Part shown: positions 26,792 through 35,627 of the stretch, piece by piece | Position numbering within the stretch: position 1 is the first letter of the stretch | How the letters are laid out: every line of letters begins with the position of its first letter | Assembly: GCF_014773225.1 (NCBI RefSeq) | Contig: NZ_JACXAJ010000007.1 | Location: 62,001-126,000 of the forward strand | Source of the DNA: Pontibacter aquaedesilientis | GTDB taxonomy: Bacteria; Bacteroidota; Bacteroidia; Cytophagales; Hymenobacteraceae | Reading direction: 5' to 3' | Length of the DNA stretch: 64,000 nucleotides | Position numbers and translations under genes: made by a program | The notes under the pieces: generated by a model | Told to the model about the DNA's origin: nothing | What the model saw: the letters and a program-made list of their open reading frames with translations, nothing else | Databases searched by the model: none

Positions 26792-27505
26792 CTAGTTATA
26801 CTGCCTGAGTTGCTTGATCAGCACGGCCATGTCTTTCGGGTATGGCGCCTCTATTTTGATAGGTTCCTCGTTCATCAACCTAAAGCCAATGGTATGCGAG
26901 TGCAGGGCAAAGCGCTTGATAAGCGGTTGCTCTTCAGTTTGCTGCTTCAGGTTGAACTTGCGCTTCAGGGTACTTAGGTAGAGGTGCTCGCCTCCGTACA
27001 GCGAGTCGCCCACAATAGGCGCTCCCAAAAAAGCAAGGTGCACGCGTATCTGGTGCAAACGACCCGTTACCGGCATGCACTCGATTAGGGTATGGCGGCT
27101 GTAATTCTCCAGCGTTGTGAAGTAAGTCTCGGCTGGTTTGCCCTGTGGCGTGAGCTTGGCAACACCCTTCGCGCCTGCCAGAATAGAGCGCTTCACCAGC
27201 TCATCCTCAAATTTATGCACGCCCCAGGCTACGGCATGGTATACCTTATACACTTGGCGGTGCTCAAATTGCATAGACAAGTGACGGTAAGCCTCCGGGT
27301 TTTTAGCGAACACAAGGCAGCCCGACGTGTCCTTATCCAATCGGTGGCAGGCTTGCAGGTCGGGGTTGTGCTGCTTGGCGAGTTTCAGTAAGTTGGTGGT
27401 ATTCGGCGTGCGGTCTTCCAGAGTGGCCAGAAAAGGTGGTTTGCTCACCACCAGGAAGTCCTCATCCTCAAATATGATCAGGTCTTTAAAAACCGGGTAT
27501 TTCAT
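26792..27505 (-). CDS. RluA-family pseudouridine synthase
   Basis: The 237-residue protein isomerises uridine to pseudouridine in rRNA or tRNA. The catalytic aspartate is Asp57 in the invariant CHRLDKDTSG, and GRLHQIRVHLAFLGAPIVGDSLYG is the second family signature. It lacks the N-terminal S4 domain of RluC/RluD, so it is nearer to RluA or TruC in size; the RNA target cannot be assigned. It is convergent with the oxidoreductase gene and shares its terminator. Confidence 0.93.
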   Translation of the reverse strand: MKYPVFKDLIIFEDEDFLVVSKPPFLATLEDRTPNTTNLLKLAKQHNPDLQACHRLDKDTSGCLVFAKNPEAYRHLSMQFEHRQVYKVYHAVAWGVHKFEDELVKRSILAGAKGVAKLTPQGKPAETYFTTLENYSRHTLIECMPVTGRLHQIRVHLAFLGAPIVGDSLYGGEHLYLSTLKRKFNLKQQTEEQPLIKRFALHSHTIGFRLMNEEPIKIEAPYPKDMAVLIKQLRQYN

Positions 27506-27579
27506 TCTAAACTTTATCTTTAAATGGCACAGCTATACCTTAGCTGTACGACCTGCAAAGATACGCAAATTTGGTGGGT

Positions 27580-27645
27580 GTTGATTGATGGTTGCTAATT
27601 GTTGATTGTCAATTGTTAAATGGCTTCATGGTTAAATTGTTGCAG
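27580..27645. repeat. Low-complexity TTGTTGATTGTTAA-type repeat
   Basis: Loosely repeated units GATTGATGG, TAATTGTTGATTG, CAATTGTTAAATGG and GGTTAAATTGTTG. Similar tracts are at 34449-34512 and, with GC changes, 52357-52396. The rest of the 245-bp gap (27506-27750) shows nothing else. Confidence 0.5.
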
Positions 27646-27750
27646 GATAAGCGTTCGCAGTCTTATGGCATCTTACCTGCCTCTAAATTTACCCTTAAAA
27701 CAACCCAGGCACCTAAGCGGGTACTGAAACTGCCTTTACACAATTAGCAA

Positions 27751-28791
27751 TCAAGCCCCTTTCGCCTTTGTGAGCTTAAACCTCAGCGTTGTACCTTTGC
27801 CTAGCTCGCTCTTCACGGCGATAATGGAGCGGTGCGCCTCGATAATGTGCTTGGAAATGGCCAGTCCGAGTCCAGAACCCCCGCTGTCGCGCGAACGGCT
27901 TTTGTCAATGCGGTAGAAGCGCTCGAAGATGCGGTTGATATGTTCCTGTCCTATACCTGTGCCGTCGTCCTTTACCGTGATGGTATAGCGTTTTCGGCCC
28001 TCTGCAAACGACACCCAGATGTTACCACCCGTGCGGCCATACTTAATGGCATTGTCCACGAGGTTGATGAATACCTGCCGGATGCGGTTCGGGTCTGCGT
28101 GCAGCATGACTTTCTCTCCAGGGTCCACGTCCAGATGCAGGCTGATGTTACGGTTAGAAGCCTTCTGTTCTAATTGCTCAAAGACTTCGTGCGCCAACTG
28201 CACCGCGTCGAAATCCTGTTTTTCCATTTTTACTACACCCTTCTCAAACTGCGAAATACTGATCAGGTCCTGCACCAGCGTATCCAGTCCGTCGAGGCTG
28301 TTGGCGGCCTTCTGCAGAAACTTGTCGCGCACCTTGGGGTCGTCCATAGCGCCATCTAGTAGGGTATGGATGAAGCCCTGGGCTGCAAAAATCGGGGTTT
28401 TGAGCTCATGCGACACATCGGCCAGAAACTCACGGCGCATCACCTGCAGGTGCTTCAACTCATCGATTTCCTGCTGCTTGCGCTCGGCTATGAGGTAAAT
28501 GTCGTCCTTTATTTTTTTGAGTGGGTCGGCGGTAAAGAGAGAGCGGCCTTCCACTTTCCGGTATTCCTGCTTTTTGATCTTCTCCAGACTGGAATAAACG
28601 TTCTTGATCTCCCGGAACACAAGCGCCTCGTAGGAGAGGTATATCAGCAAAAAACAGCAGATGAAGACCAGCACGAGGGCCGCCATCAGCCCCTTGGATG
28701 AAAAATAACTGGCTAAAGCCAAAAAGGCAGTAAGCACAAGGGCCACTGCCAATGACACTAAAAGGGCAAGCGTGCGGGAGTTCAGGTTCAT
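27751..28791 (-). CDS. PhoR-like sensor histidine kinase
   Basis: The 346-residue kinase has two membrane helices (about 8-30 and 34-56), a short linker, a HisKA domain with phosphoacceptor His128 in SHELKTP, and an HATPase domain. The latter has an N-box HADPNRIRQVFINLVDNAIKYG, G1 box DDGTGIG and G2 box GSGLGLAISK. There is almost no periplasmic loop, so it may sense through the membrane. It starts 3 bp after the response regulator stop, giving a typical two-gene operon. The PhoR/PhoB similarity is of type, and the signal (phosphate or otherwise) is not known. Confidence 0.92.
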   Translation of the reverse strand: MNLNSRTLALLVSLAVALVLTAFLALASYFSSKGLMAALVLVFICCFLLIYLSYEALVFREIKNVYSSLEKIKKQEYRKVEGRSLFTADPLKKIKDDIYLIAERKQQEIDELKHLQVMRREFLADVSHELKTPIFAAQGFIHTLLDGAMDDPKVRDKFLQKAANSLDGLDTLVQDLISISQFEKGVVKMEKQDFDAVQLAHEVFEQLEQKASNRNISLHLDVDPGEKVMLHADPNRIRQVFINLVDNAIKYGRTGGNIWVSFAEGRKRYTITVKDDGTGIGQEHINRIFERFYRIDKSRSRDSGGSGLGLAISKHIIEAHRSIIAVKSELGKGTTLRFKLTKAKGA

Positions 28792-28794
28792 GTT

Positions 28795-29553
28795 TTAATC
28801 GGTGTTGAACTTATAGCCAACCCCTTTGATGGTTTTAATATTGTCCTCCCCGATTTTTTCGCGCACCTTCCGGATATGCACATCTACTGTGCGGGCTATG
28901 ACATATACATCGTTGCCCCATACGTTATTGAGCAATTCTTCGCGTGTAAATACTTTGTTAGGGGTTGTAGCCAGGAAAGCCAGCAGTTCGAACTCTTTTT
29001 TCGGCAATGTGATTTTCTGCTCGTCTTTATACACCGCAAAACTGGTGCGGTCTATGCGCAGTCCTCCGATCTCGATCACTTTCTCCTGTTCTTCCTGGTG
29101 TGCGTCGCGACGGGCATAAGCTGCCAGTCGGCTGAGGAGGGCACGTGGCTTGATGGGCTTGGTGATGAAGTCGTCGGCACCGGCATCGAAAGCGGCTACT
29201 TCTGAGAACTCCTCGGCCCGGGCCGTCAGGAAAATGATGTGCGTATTCCGGAATTCGTTGTCTTCACGCAACTGGCGGCAGGCGGCTATGCCGTCCATCA
29301 GGGGCATCATCACGTCCATCAGGATCACATCCGGTTTAAAAGACTGGGCCACTTCGATGGCTTTCTTTCCATTTTCGGCCTGTGCTACCTCATAGCCTTC
29401 ACGGGTCAGATTGTAGTGGAGTAGTTCTACGATATCCGGATCGTCGTCCACTACCAGTATTTTATAGTGGGATTGGTTGGGTGTCTGCACAGTCAGTGTT
29501 TTGGTTATGGATACGGCGTTTTTAAAATGAGTAGGCATGGGGCTGTTGGTCAT
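28795..29553 (-). CDS. PhoB-like DNA-binding response regulator
   Basis: The 252-residue protein has a receiver domain from about residue 30 (ILVVDDDPDIVELL), phosphoacceptor Asp80 in VILMDVMMP and the conserved Lys in FITKPIKPRALL. Its C-terminal winged helix (about 150-250) contains EFELLAFLATTPNKVFTREELLNNVWG and RTVDVHIRKVREKIG, as in OmpR/PhoB. Some 29 residues precede the receiver; an internal ATG at 29538 would shorten this. A minus-7 element lies 22-29 bp upstream of the start. Confidence 0.93.
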   Translation of the reverse strand: MTNSPMPTHFKNAVSITKTLTVQTPNQSHYKILVVDDDPDIVELLHYNLTREGYEVAQAENGKKAIEVAQSFKPDVILMDVMMPLMDGIAACRQLREDNEFRNTHIIFLTARAEEFSEVAAFDAGADDFITKPIKPRALLSRLAAYARRDAHQEEQEKVIEIGGLRIDRTSFAVYKDEQKITLPKKEFELLAFLATTPNKVFTREELLNNVWGNDVYVIARTVDVHIRKVREKIGEDNIKTIKGVGYKFNTD

Positions 29554-29574
29554 TGGCTATGCCCTGTTTCAACG

Positions 29575-29582
29575 CAAATATA
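29575..29582 (-). promoter_or_regulatory. Candidate minus-7 element of the two-component operon
   Basis: TATATTTG on the minus strand fits TAnnTTTG, 22 bp before the response-regulator ATG. TTG is found about 15 bp farther upstream, shorter than the usual spacing. Confidence 0.45.
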
Positions 29583-29658
29583 TTGTTTCGGGTGCTACAA
29601 TAACTTTACTAAGGCAAATCATAATAGTTTCTTAACATTGTCGGGGTGCCAACCACTA

Positions 29659-29690
29659 AAAAAGCCAGCTGGTATAGCTGGCTTTTTCTT
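29659..29690. terminator. Terminator after the DUF3108 gene
   Basis: AAAAAGCCAGCT and AGCTGGCTTTTT form a perfect 12-bp stem around GGTAT; T-runs occur in both directions. The loop and right arm spell GGTATAGC, a copy of the iterated motif. Confidence 0.9.
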
Positions 29691-30501
29691 ATTTCTGTGC
29701 TACAAGGGCGGGTTTGTGTTTCAGGTTCTTATGCTCATACAGGTCTACCTTAACGGCGCCTACAAACATTTCTGCCGAGATCAAGACCGGTATTTTGTTC
29801 TTGTCGTCTGACAGGTATACGGTAATGGCGTCTTCCCCGTCAAACAGTTTGTTCTGCGGCATTTTCGGTACCAGTTTAATGGCCCTAAACGACCCTGCTT
29901 TGGTGCTGATGGTTTCACGTCCCTGGTAAGTCACCACCATGTCAAACGCTTCTTCATCAAAAAAGCCTTTGATCGTAAACTTATCGCCGGGCTTAAACCT
30001 GTTATAATCTAAAGTGCGCAGATAATAAAAACCACTGACAATGTCTTGCGCCCCTTGCGGTATTTTGTGGGTGCTGTTCTTTTTGTCTTTGTTCTTCTTT
30101 TTCATCTCCACCTGAGCGGTGTTGGTATAGTGGTTAAAATCCACTGTTTCGCGCTTGCGATAACTGCCCTCCTCTATGTTGCGGAAAGAGCGGTGCGGCA
30201 AGATGGCAGCTGTGTCAATATAGGATTGCCAGGTGTCGCGGATTTTGATGAAAAGATCAAAAGAACTGGTCGTTTTGCCGTAGACAGTCGCTTTGTAGGT
30301 GAGCCTGTCGTTTATTCGGTGCAGGTTGGGTGAGATATCGATAACCGCCTCAGCTGCATTGATCGGGCCATAGTGCACTTTGTACTTCAGCACTTCGCCG
30401 GTGCTAAAGCTTTCGTTGGGTACGGTGCGCAACGATTCTTTGGTTGCAAAACCGGAGAGCACCACTATGAGTAAGATTATTGCAGGAAAGATCCTTTTCA
30501 T
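29689..30501 (-). CDS. DUF3108 family periplasmic protein
   Basis: The 270-residue product has a signal peptide (MKRIFPAIILLIVVLSGFA) and the DUF3108 pattern: GEVLKYKVHYGPINAAEA early, YKATVYGKTTSSFDLFIKI, and VYLSDDKNKIPVLISAEM at the end. The family is widespread in Bacteroidota and Proteobacteria with no settled function. The ATG at 30501 is chosen because the signal peptide starts there; a longer frame to 30594 would add 31 non-signal residues. It stands between two terminators, so it is transcribed alone. Confidence 0.82.
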   Translation of the reverse strand: MKRIFPAIILLIVVLSGFATKESLRTVPNESFSTGEVLKYKVHYGPINAAEAVIDISPNLHRINDRLTYKATVYGKTTSSFDLFIKIRDTWQSYIDTAAILPHRSFRNIEEGSYRKRETVDFNHYTNTAQVEMKKKNKDKKNSTHKIPQGAQDIVSGFYYLRTLDYNRFKPGDKFTIKGFFDEEAFDMVVTYQGRETISTKAGSFRAIKLVPKMPQNKLFDGEDAITVYLSDDKNKIPVLISAEMFVGAVKVDLYEHKNLKHKPALVAQK

Positions 30502-30610
30502 ACGCTGTAATTTAAGACTTGCAATGTTTTGATTTGAATAATCAACTATTATACCAAAGCAGGTCTTTGTACTAAGATAGCAGTTTGTCTTCACACATCC
30601 AACAACATAA

Positions 30611-30651
30611 AATGCAAAAAGGTGCTATGTCGCATAGCACCTTTTTGCATT
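30611..30651 (-). terminator. Terminator after recA (19-bp perfect stem)
   Basis: AATGCAAAAAGGTGCTATG pairs perfectly with its inverse complement around TCG; the stem includes T-runs on both strands. Confidence 0.93.
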
Positions 30652-30673
30652 ACTTATTATCGGAGAACAAGGT

Positions 30674-31717
30674 TCATTCAGCTCCGGCTGTGTCTTCCAG
30701 TGCGGCGGCCACTTTCTCTGGTTCGCCTTTCACGATGGCTCTGATCTTGCCTTCGATCTCTTCCTGCAACTCCGGATTGTCAAGCAGAATCTGCTTCACA
30801 CCGTCACGGCCCTGGCCCAGCTTGTCGCCGTTGTAAGAGAACCATGAGCCTGACTTTTGCACTACGCCCAGTTCTACACCAAGGTCAAGGATCTCACCTA
30901 CTTTGGAGATTCCCTCGCCATACATGATGTCGAACTCTACCACTTTGAATGGAGGTGCTACCTTGTTCTTCACCACCTTGACGCGGGTACGGTTACCAGT
31001 GATGTTGTCGGCAGACTCTTTGATCTGGCCAACACGACGAATATCCAAACGCACGGAAGCGTAGAATTTAAGAGCGTTACCACCAGTAGTGGTTTCCGGG
31101 TTACCGAACATCACCCCGATCTTCTCGCGTAGCTGGTTGATGAAGATACAGCAGCAGCCGGTTTTGTTGATGGTACCGGTCAGCTTGCGCAATGCCTGTG
31201 ACATCAAACGTGCCTGCAAGCCCATTTTACTGTCACCCATGTCGCCTTCCAGTTCGCCTTTCGGCACGAGGGCAGCAACGGAGTCAATTACGATAATATC
31301 GATAGCGCCTGAACGGATTAGGTGATCGGCGATCTCCAAGGCCTGCTCTCCGTTGTCAGGCTGAGAAATCAACAGGTTTTCAGTATCTATACCTAGTTTC
31401 TCGGCGTATGCCTTGTCAAATGCGTGCTCTGCGTCAATAAAGGCGGCCAGGCCACCGGCGCGCTGCGCCTCTGCAATAGCATGCATGGTAAGCGTGGTTT
31501 TACCAGACGATTCAGGACCGTAGATCTCAATGACACGGCCGCGCGGCAAACCGCCAATTCCTAAAGCAATGTCGAGTCCAAGCGAGCCGGTAGAGATAGC
31601 AGGGATGTCCTCCACTTTGTTATCGCTTAGCTTCATTACAGTGCCTTTACCATAAGTCTTGTCAAGCTTGTCTATCGTCAGCTGCAGGGCTTTTAGTTTT
31701 TCGTTGCTTACGCTCAT
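30674..31717 (-). CDS. recA: Recombinase RecA
   Basis: RecA forms filaments on single-stranded DNA for homologous recombination and SOS induction. The 347-residue protein has Walker [10 protein letters not shown] at about 67-75, the family signature [14 protein letters not shown], loop L2 near [20 protein letters not shown] and an acidic tail. A promoter with consensus spacing lies upstream. No LexA-box-like dyad of the Escherichia coli or Bacillus type is seen in the 80-bp leader. Confidence 0.98.
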   Translation of the reverse strand: MSVSNEKLKALQLTIDKLDKTYGKGTVMKLSDNKVEDIPAISTGSLGLDIALGIGGLPRGRVIEIYGPESSGKTTLTMHAIAEAQRAGGLAAFIDAEHAFDKAYAEKLGIDTENLLISQPDNGEQALEIADHLIRSGAIDIIVIDSVAALVPKGELEGDMGDSKMGLQARLMSQALRKLTGTINKTGCCCIFINQLREKIGVMFGNPETTTGGNALKFYASVRLDIRRVGQIKESADNITGNRTRVKVVKNKVAPPFKVVEFDIMYGEGISKVGEILDLGVELGVVQKSGSWFSYNGDKLGQGRDGVKQILLDNPELQEEIEGKIRAIVKGEPEKVAAALEDTAGAE

Positions 31718-31749
31718 GTGTGTTTAATTAAATAGCTTTATATTGATGG

Positions 31750-31781
31750 TGAAATTACGACGTTCAAAATCAATTTGCAAA
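31750..31781 (-). promoter_or_regulatory. recA promoter
   Basis: On the minus strand TTTG (31778-31781), a 20-bp spacer and TAATTTCA (31750-31757) match the Bacteroidota consensus except for the final TG of the minus-7 box. Confidence 0.6.
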
Positions 31782-31878
31782 AAAAGTCAAAGGTATTTTG
31801 CTAATTTTTTTAGTTGAGTATTGCCGTCTTGTTACAACAGCTTTTGTTGGCTTTTTGTGCCATTACTTCTACTTTTTT

Positions 31879-33027
31879 ATGAGTTATTTAAGGCTTTTGT
31901 TTTGCGGCTTCCTGATGTTATACAGTGGTTTAGCCTATGGGCAGTTAAACAACGATGCGCTGCAAATGCGTATGCCCGTTAAACCTGAAAATGCTAACCA
32001 GGTTAGAATTGGGTTGCATGCATTCGGCTTCTCCAAAAACAATGAGTATTTCAACCGCATTGCCGATGGCTATACCTTGTTTGGGTATCATTTGCTGCCT
32101 CGGGTAAGTTATTATCCTGCCGCTTCGGTGCGAATTGATGCAGGGGCTTTCCTGTGGAAGGACTTCGGAAGTTCGGGCTATCAGGACATTCAGCCAACCT
32201 TCGCAGTGAAGGTGCAGCGAGAGAACTGGGCCTTCGTATTCGGCACGCTGGAAAGCAATCTCAACCACAACTATATCGAGCCGCTTTATGATTTCGAGCG
32301 GGTGATCAACAACCGCCTGGAAAATGGCATGCAATTCCTGCTCAGAACGCACCGTGTGGATCTGGATGCCTGGATAGACTGGAGCAAAATGATCTACCGG
32401 GCTGACCCGGACCGGGAAGAGGTGGCAGGCGGCATCAGTTCGGCTTTACAATTGCTACACAGGCCCGGCAGGGTAGCGGGCGATTCGGTGAGGCTTTCTA
32501 TACCTGTACAGTTCACAGCCCAGCACAAAGGCGGCCAGATCGATAACTCCGACTTGCCGCTGCTTACAGTGGTAAACGCTGCGGTAGGTATAGCACTGGA
32601 GCGGCAGTTACCACACAAGGTCCTGCATCGGGTTTATACCAAAAACTATTTGCTGGGATTCAAAGATTTTTCCAATACCTACCAGTTGCCCTTTAAGACT
32701 GGAGGCGGCCTATACCTGAACGCCGGAATAGATACCAAGTATCAGGATGTGATGCTGAGTTACTGGCGAGGCAGTGGGTATGTCACCGAGTTGGGTGGCA
32801 AATTGTTCCAGTCGGCTTCTACCACCTACAAAAACCCCGACTATGTGCAGGAAGACCGTCACCTGCTGATTTTGCGCCTGACAAAGGATGTTGAATTGCT
32901 GGAAGACCTGTACCTGTCCCTGCGCCTGGAGCCCGTCTTAGACCTGGACAATCCGAAGCTGGAGTTTTCCAATGCCCTATACCTGACTTTCGATACCGAT
33001 TTCTTTGTGGGGAAGCCCAGAAAGTAG
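31879..33027 (+). CDS. Putative outer-membrane beta-barrel protein
   Basis: The 382-residue product has a signal peptide (MSYLRLLFCGFLMLYSGLAYGQ) and many alternating hydrophobic strands with aromatic ends, such as GYHLLPRVSYYPAASVRIDAG, HRVDLDAWIDW and SLRLEPVLDLDNPKLEFSNA. It ends in a long strand, NALYLTFDTDFFVG. I do not recognise a named family. The ATG at 31879 is chosen because the signal peptide starts there; a frame open from 31798 would add 27 residues with a second hydrophobic stretch. It is divergent from recA and has six copies of the iterated motif. Confidence 0.7.
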   Translation: MSYLRLLFCGFLMLYSGLAYGQLNNDALQMRMPVKPENANQVRIGLHAFGFSKNNEYFNRIADGYTLFGYHLLPRVSYYPAASVRIDAGAFLWKDFGSSGYQDIQPTFAVKVQRENWAFVFGTLESNLNHNYIEPLYDFERVINNRLENGMQFLLRTHRVDLDAWIDWSKMIYRADPDREEVAGGISSALQLLHRPGRVAGDSVRLSIPVQFTAQHKGGQIDNSDLPLLTVVNAAVGIALERQLPHKVLHRVYTKNYLLGFKDFSNTYQLPFKTGGGLYLNAGIDTKYQDVMLSYWRGSGYVTELGGKLFQSASTTYKNPDYVQEDRHLLILRLTKDVELLEDLYLSLRLEPVLDLDNPKLEFSNALYLTFDTDFFVGKPRK

Positions 33028-33032
33028 GCTAG

Positions 33033-33665
33033 CTATACTGCAGTTTCGGTACTGTTTTCTTTGAGCCGCTGCATGGTGTGCTCATAGTCCTCGCGTGTCA
33101 TTCCGTAGTAGGTCAGGTCCAGCAACTCTTCGGAGTCGGCACCCCGGAAATCACTGCGCAATACCCCTTCTTTTAGGAAGCCACAGTTCTCGGCCAACGT
33201 TGCATAGCCCAAATTGGCCTGGGTGCAGCGAATGTATACCTTGTTGAGTTTCAGGTTTTCGAATGCAAAGTGCTGTACGGCCCGGAGCGCTTCCTGGGCA
33301 AACAAGGCTGTGTCGGGCCATCCAGTGAAGTAAAGGGCTGCTTCGGCTTTTGGTACGCTTCGGTCAATATTTTTAAGGGCTATGTCACCAATGTAAGTTT
33401 TGTTGTCTCTCAGCCAAACGCCAAAGTCAAATTGGCGGCGGTTGTCCCAGTCGGTGCGGAGCTGGGCCAGTTGGTTACGGGCGTCTTCCAACACACGTAC
33501 CCGCGCTAATCTACCGCTGAAGGCAGGGGGGAGGGCTGCGGTATTTTCCTGGATCAGGCTCATAAACTCCTGTTCGTCGCCCTCTGCATAGGGGCGAAGT
33601 ACCAGATGCTGGGTGTCCAGTCGTTCTTCGGATGAATCGGGTAGGATGTTGTAGAGGAAGCTCAT
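33033..33665 (-). CDS. GNAT-family N-acetyltransferase (RimJ/RimL type)
   Basis: The 210-residue protein follows the RimJ/RimL pattern: DTQHLVLRPYAEGDEQEFMSL near the N-terminus, YIGDIALKNIDRSVPKAEAAL and a cofactor region near PDTALFAQEALRAVQHFAF, then CTQANLGYATLAENCGFLKEG. The acetyl-CoA loop is less canonical than in the enzyme at 355, with no RGxG. The acceptor is unknown. It is convergent with the barrel gene (5 bp between stops), with no terminator visible between them. Confidence 0.85.
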   Translation of the reverse strand: MSFLYNILPDSSEERLDTQHLVLRPYAEGDEQEFMSLIQENTAALPPAFSGRLARVRVLEDARNQLAQLRTDWDNRRQFDFGVWLRDNKTYIGDIALKNIDRSVPKAEAALYFTGWPDTALFAQEALRAVQHFAFENLKLNKVYIRCTQANLGYATLAENCGFLKEGVLRSDFRGADSEELLDLTYYGMTREDYEHTMQRLKENSTETAV

Positions 33666-33907
33666 ATCAAACGTTTTTTCAGGAAAGGACTATCATTAGC
33701 CGCCTTCCTTGTTTATTCATACGCTTAAGAGCCCGAAACGTGTTTTGTTTATTTTGTATCAGCCAGGAGTAGAATTGTCCGAAAGTCTTGTGAAAGGGGA
33801 GTGCACTTTGATGTTACAGCAGCATGAAAGCCAGCATTAGGAATGCCATATACCGTGGGGGCTGTTAGCTAGCATAGGCAACAGGTATAGCGTCTCTATA
33901 AACGAAA

Positions 33908-33942
33908 AGCGCCCACAGTTCTATACCTGCGGGCGCTCTTTT
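33908..33942 (-). terminator. Terminator after the 34-kb hypothetical gene
   Basis: AGCGCCCACAG and CTGCGGGCGCT pair with one mismatch around an eight-base loop, with TTTT/AAAA flanks. A TATACC copy spans the loop. The remainder of 33666-33961 shows no gene. Confidence 0.8.
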
Positions 33943-33961
33943 AATGATTAGTCTTTATGCC

Positions 33962-34393
33962 TTACTGGTTCAGCAGGAACGGATAGCTGAAGTGCTTCGG
34001 GCTATGGAGCTGCTGCTGTCTCATCATCACGTCCAGGGTATGGGCCGTCTCATTGAAGAATTCCAGCCTTCTGATCAGCATTTCTTTTTGCAACACCGTA
34101 CCGCCAGCTGTTTTCATGTAAGCGCGTTTGTCTTCCATCACACGCTGCAGCACTTCCATCACCTGGTTCTCATGCTGCTGGAACCAGCGGGTGAAATCAT
34201 CCAGGCGGGCAGCGCCCGGCGTCTCGGATCTGAAGTCCAGTCCATGTAGGCGCAGGATGTCAGCCAGCAGGTCTACTTCTAACGGAACAGACACATTGTA
34301 GGGCATGGAGCGAACCTCCAATTTGCTGTTGAGTGCTCCCAGTATAGTGGCCAGGTTATCTTTAAAGCGAACGTATAGCGCAGCCGCTTCCAT
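33962..34393 (-). CDS. Hypothetical protein, helical (143 residues)
   Basis: A soluble, mostly helical protein with no signal peptide. Its middle part (YNVSVPLEVDLLADILRLHG) and a C-terminal helical stretch with FFNETAHTLDVMMRQQQ are the visible features. Codon usage is like that of its neighbours and it has its own terminator. I do not recognise a family. Confidence 0.65.
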   Translation of the reverse strand: MEAAALYVRFKDNLATILGALNSKLEVRSMPYNVSVPLEVDLLADILRLHGLDFRSETPGAARLDDFTRWFQQHENQVMEVLQRVMEDKRAYMKTAGGTVLQKEMLIRRLEFFNETAHTLDVMMRQQQLHSPKHFSYPFLLNQ

Positions 34394-34448
34394 AAGTCTT
34401 TGGGTAATGTGAAAAAATCAGTACGGGCGCAAAATTACACCAATAAGG

Positions 34449-34512
34449 TTAGATTGCTAAATTGTTTGCTGGTTAAATCGCTAAATTATTGATTGCTGAC
34501 TGTTAATTGTTA
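34449..34512. repeat. Low-complexity GCTAAATTGTTTG-type repeat
   Basis: Units GATTGCTAAATTGTTTGC, GGTTAAATCGCTAAATTATTG and CTGTTAATTGTTAG recur loosely, as at 27580-27645. The rest of the 261-bp gap 34394-34654 shows only two TATACC copies near its right end. Confidence 0.5.
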
Positions 34513-34654
34513 GTCGAGGATAGGTTAAACGACTAAGTTGTTGAAATCCTTTAAAGATCGAGCAGTGTGAACAATGCTGATGGTCCAACTAATATGTAAA
34601 GCCTTCGCTATACCTAGTTTCTTTTTTGGCAACCGACAATTCAACCAGCTATAC

Positions 34655-35620
34655 CTACAGCAACTCCCGTATCAGCTGTTCTTCTGTTATGCCCTCTGCC
34701 TCGGCTTTGAAGTTGCGCACGATGCGGTGACGGAGTATAGGAAGAGCCACTGCCTGTACATCTTCGATATCAGGGGAGTATTTGCCGTTGAGCAAGGCAT
34801 TGCACTTGGCGCCCACGATCAGGTGTTGGGAGGCACGCGGGCCTGCGCCCCACTCCAGGTACTGGCTTGCCTGCTTCGAGCCCATTTCGGTGTTCGGACG
34901 GGTCTTGTGCACTAGTTTCACGGCATACTCCACCACATTGTCAACCACCGGTACGCGGCGTACCAGTTGCTGGAAAGCCAGGATGTCGTTCGCGTGGAGG
35001 ATCTTGTCGAGTGTTGTGCGAAGGGCTCCTGTCGTGTTCTTTACGATCTGCAGCTCTGACTCATAACTTGGGTAACCCAGCGTGATGTTGAACATGAAAC
35101 GGTCCAGCTGCGCCTCGGGCAGTGGGTACGTGCCCTCCTGCTCGATTGGGTTTTGAGTAGCCAGCACAAAGAACGGTCTGGGCAGTTCGTAACGCTTCCC
35201 GGCTACGGTCACAGCGTACTCTTGCATGGCCTCCAATAGGGCAGCCTGGGTCTTGGGAGGCGTACGGTTGATCTCATCAGCCAGGATGATGTTGGCGAAG
35301 ATCGGGCCGGTTACGAAATTGAAGTTGCGGTCTTTGTCCAGCGTCTCGGCTCCCAGGATATCGGAAGGCATAAGGTCGGGCGTGAACTGCACCCGGCTGA
35401 AAGACATGTCCAGGGAAGAGGCAATGGTCTGGATCAGGAGGGTTTTGGCAAGCCCCGGAACGCCTACCAGCAAGCAGTGCCCCTGACAAAAAACGGCTGT
35501 CAGCACCAGTCTCACCACTTCTTCCTGGCCTACTATTACTTTCGATATTTCGGAGGTAAGGTCCTGGTAGGCGCGGTGTAACGCGTCGGCTGCTTCTTTG
35601 TCAGAGGTATACTGCATCAT
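34655..35620 (-). CDS. MoxR-family AAA ATPase
   Basis: The 321-residue ATPase has Walker A VGVPGLAKT at about 52-60, Walker B IILADEINR at 111-118, and the FVLATQNPIEQEGTYPLPEAQLDRF segment diagnostic of MoxR. MoxR ATPases act as chaperones, often for proteins with von Willebrand A domains (Bat or CoxE type). Here it starts 7 bp after a SurA-like isomerase gene, which points to an envelope-maturation role. A BatD-like gene is 21 kb away at 56522, but no BatA/BatB gene is seen. Confidence 0.95.
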   Translation of the reverse strand: MMQYTSDKEAADALHRAYQDLTSEISKVIVGQEEVVRLVLTAVFCQGHCLLVGVPGLAKTLLIQTIASSLDMSFSRVQFTPDLMPSDILGAETLDKDRNFNFVTGPIFANIILADEINRTPPKTQAALLEAMQEYAVTVAGKRYELPRPFFVLATQNPIEQEGTYPLPEAQLDRFMFNITLGYPSYESELQIVKNTTGALRTTLDKILHANDILAFQQLVRRVPVVDNVVEYAVKLVHKTRPNTEMGSKQASQYLEWGAGPRASQHLIVGAKCNALLNGKYSPDIEDVQAVALPILRHRIVRNFKAEAEGITEEQLIRELL

Positions 35621-35627
35621 ATTTTAT

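Noticed and set aside
27580..34512. Tandem TTGTTAA-type tracts as a CRISPR array
   Set aside because: The units are irregular, 8-15 bp long, without constant repeats or unique spacers, and no cas gene is present.
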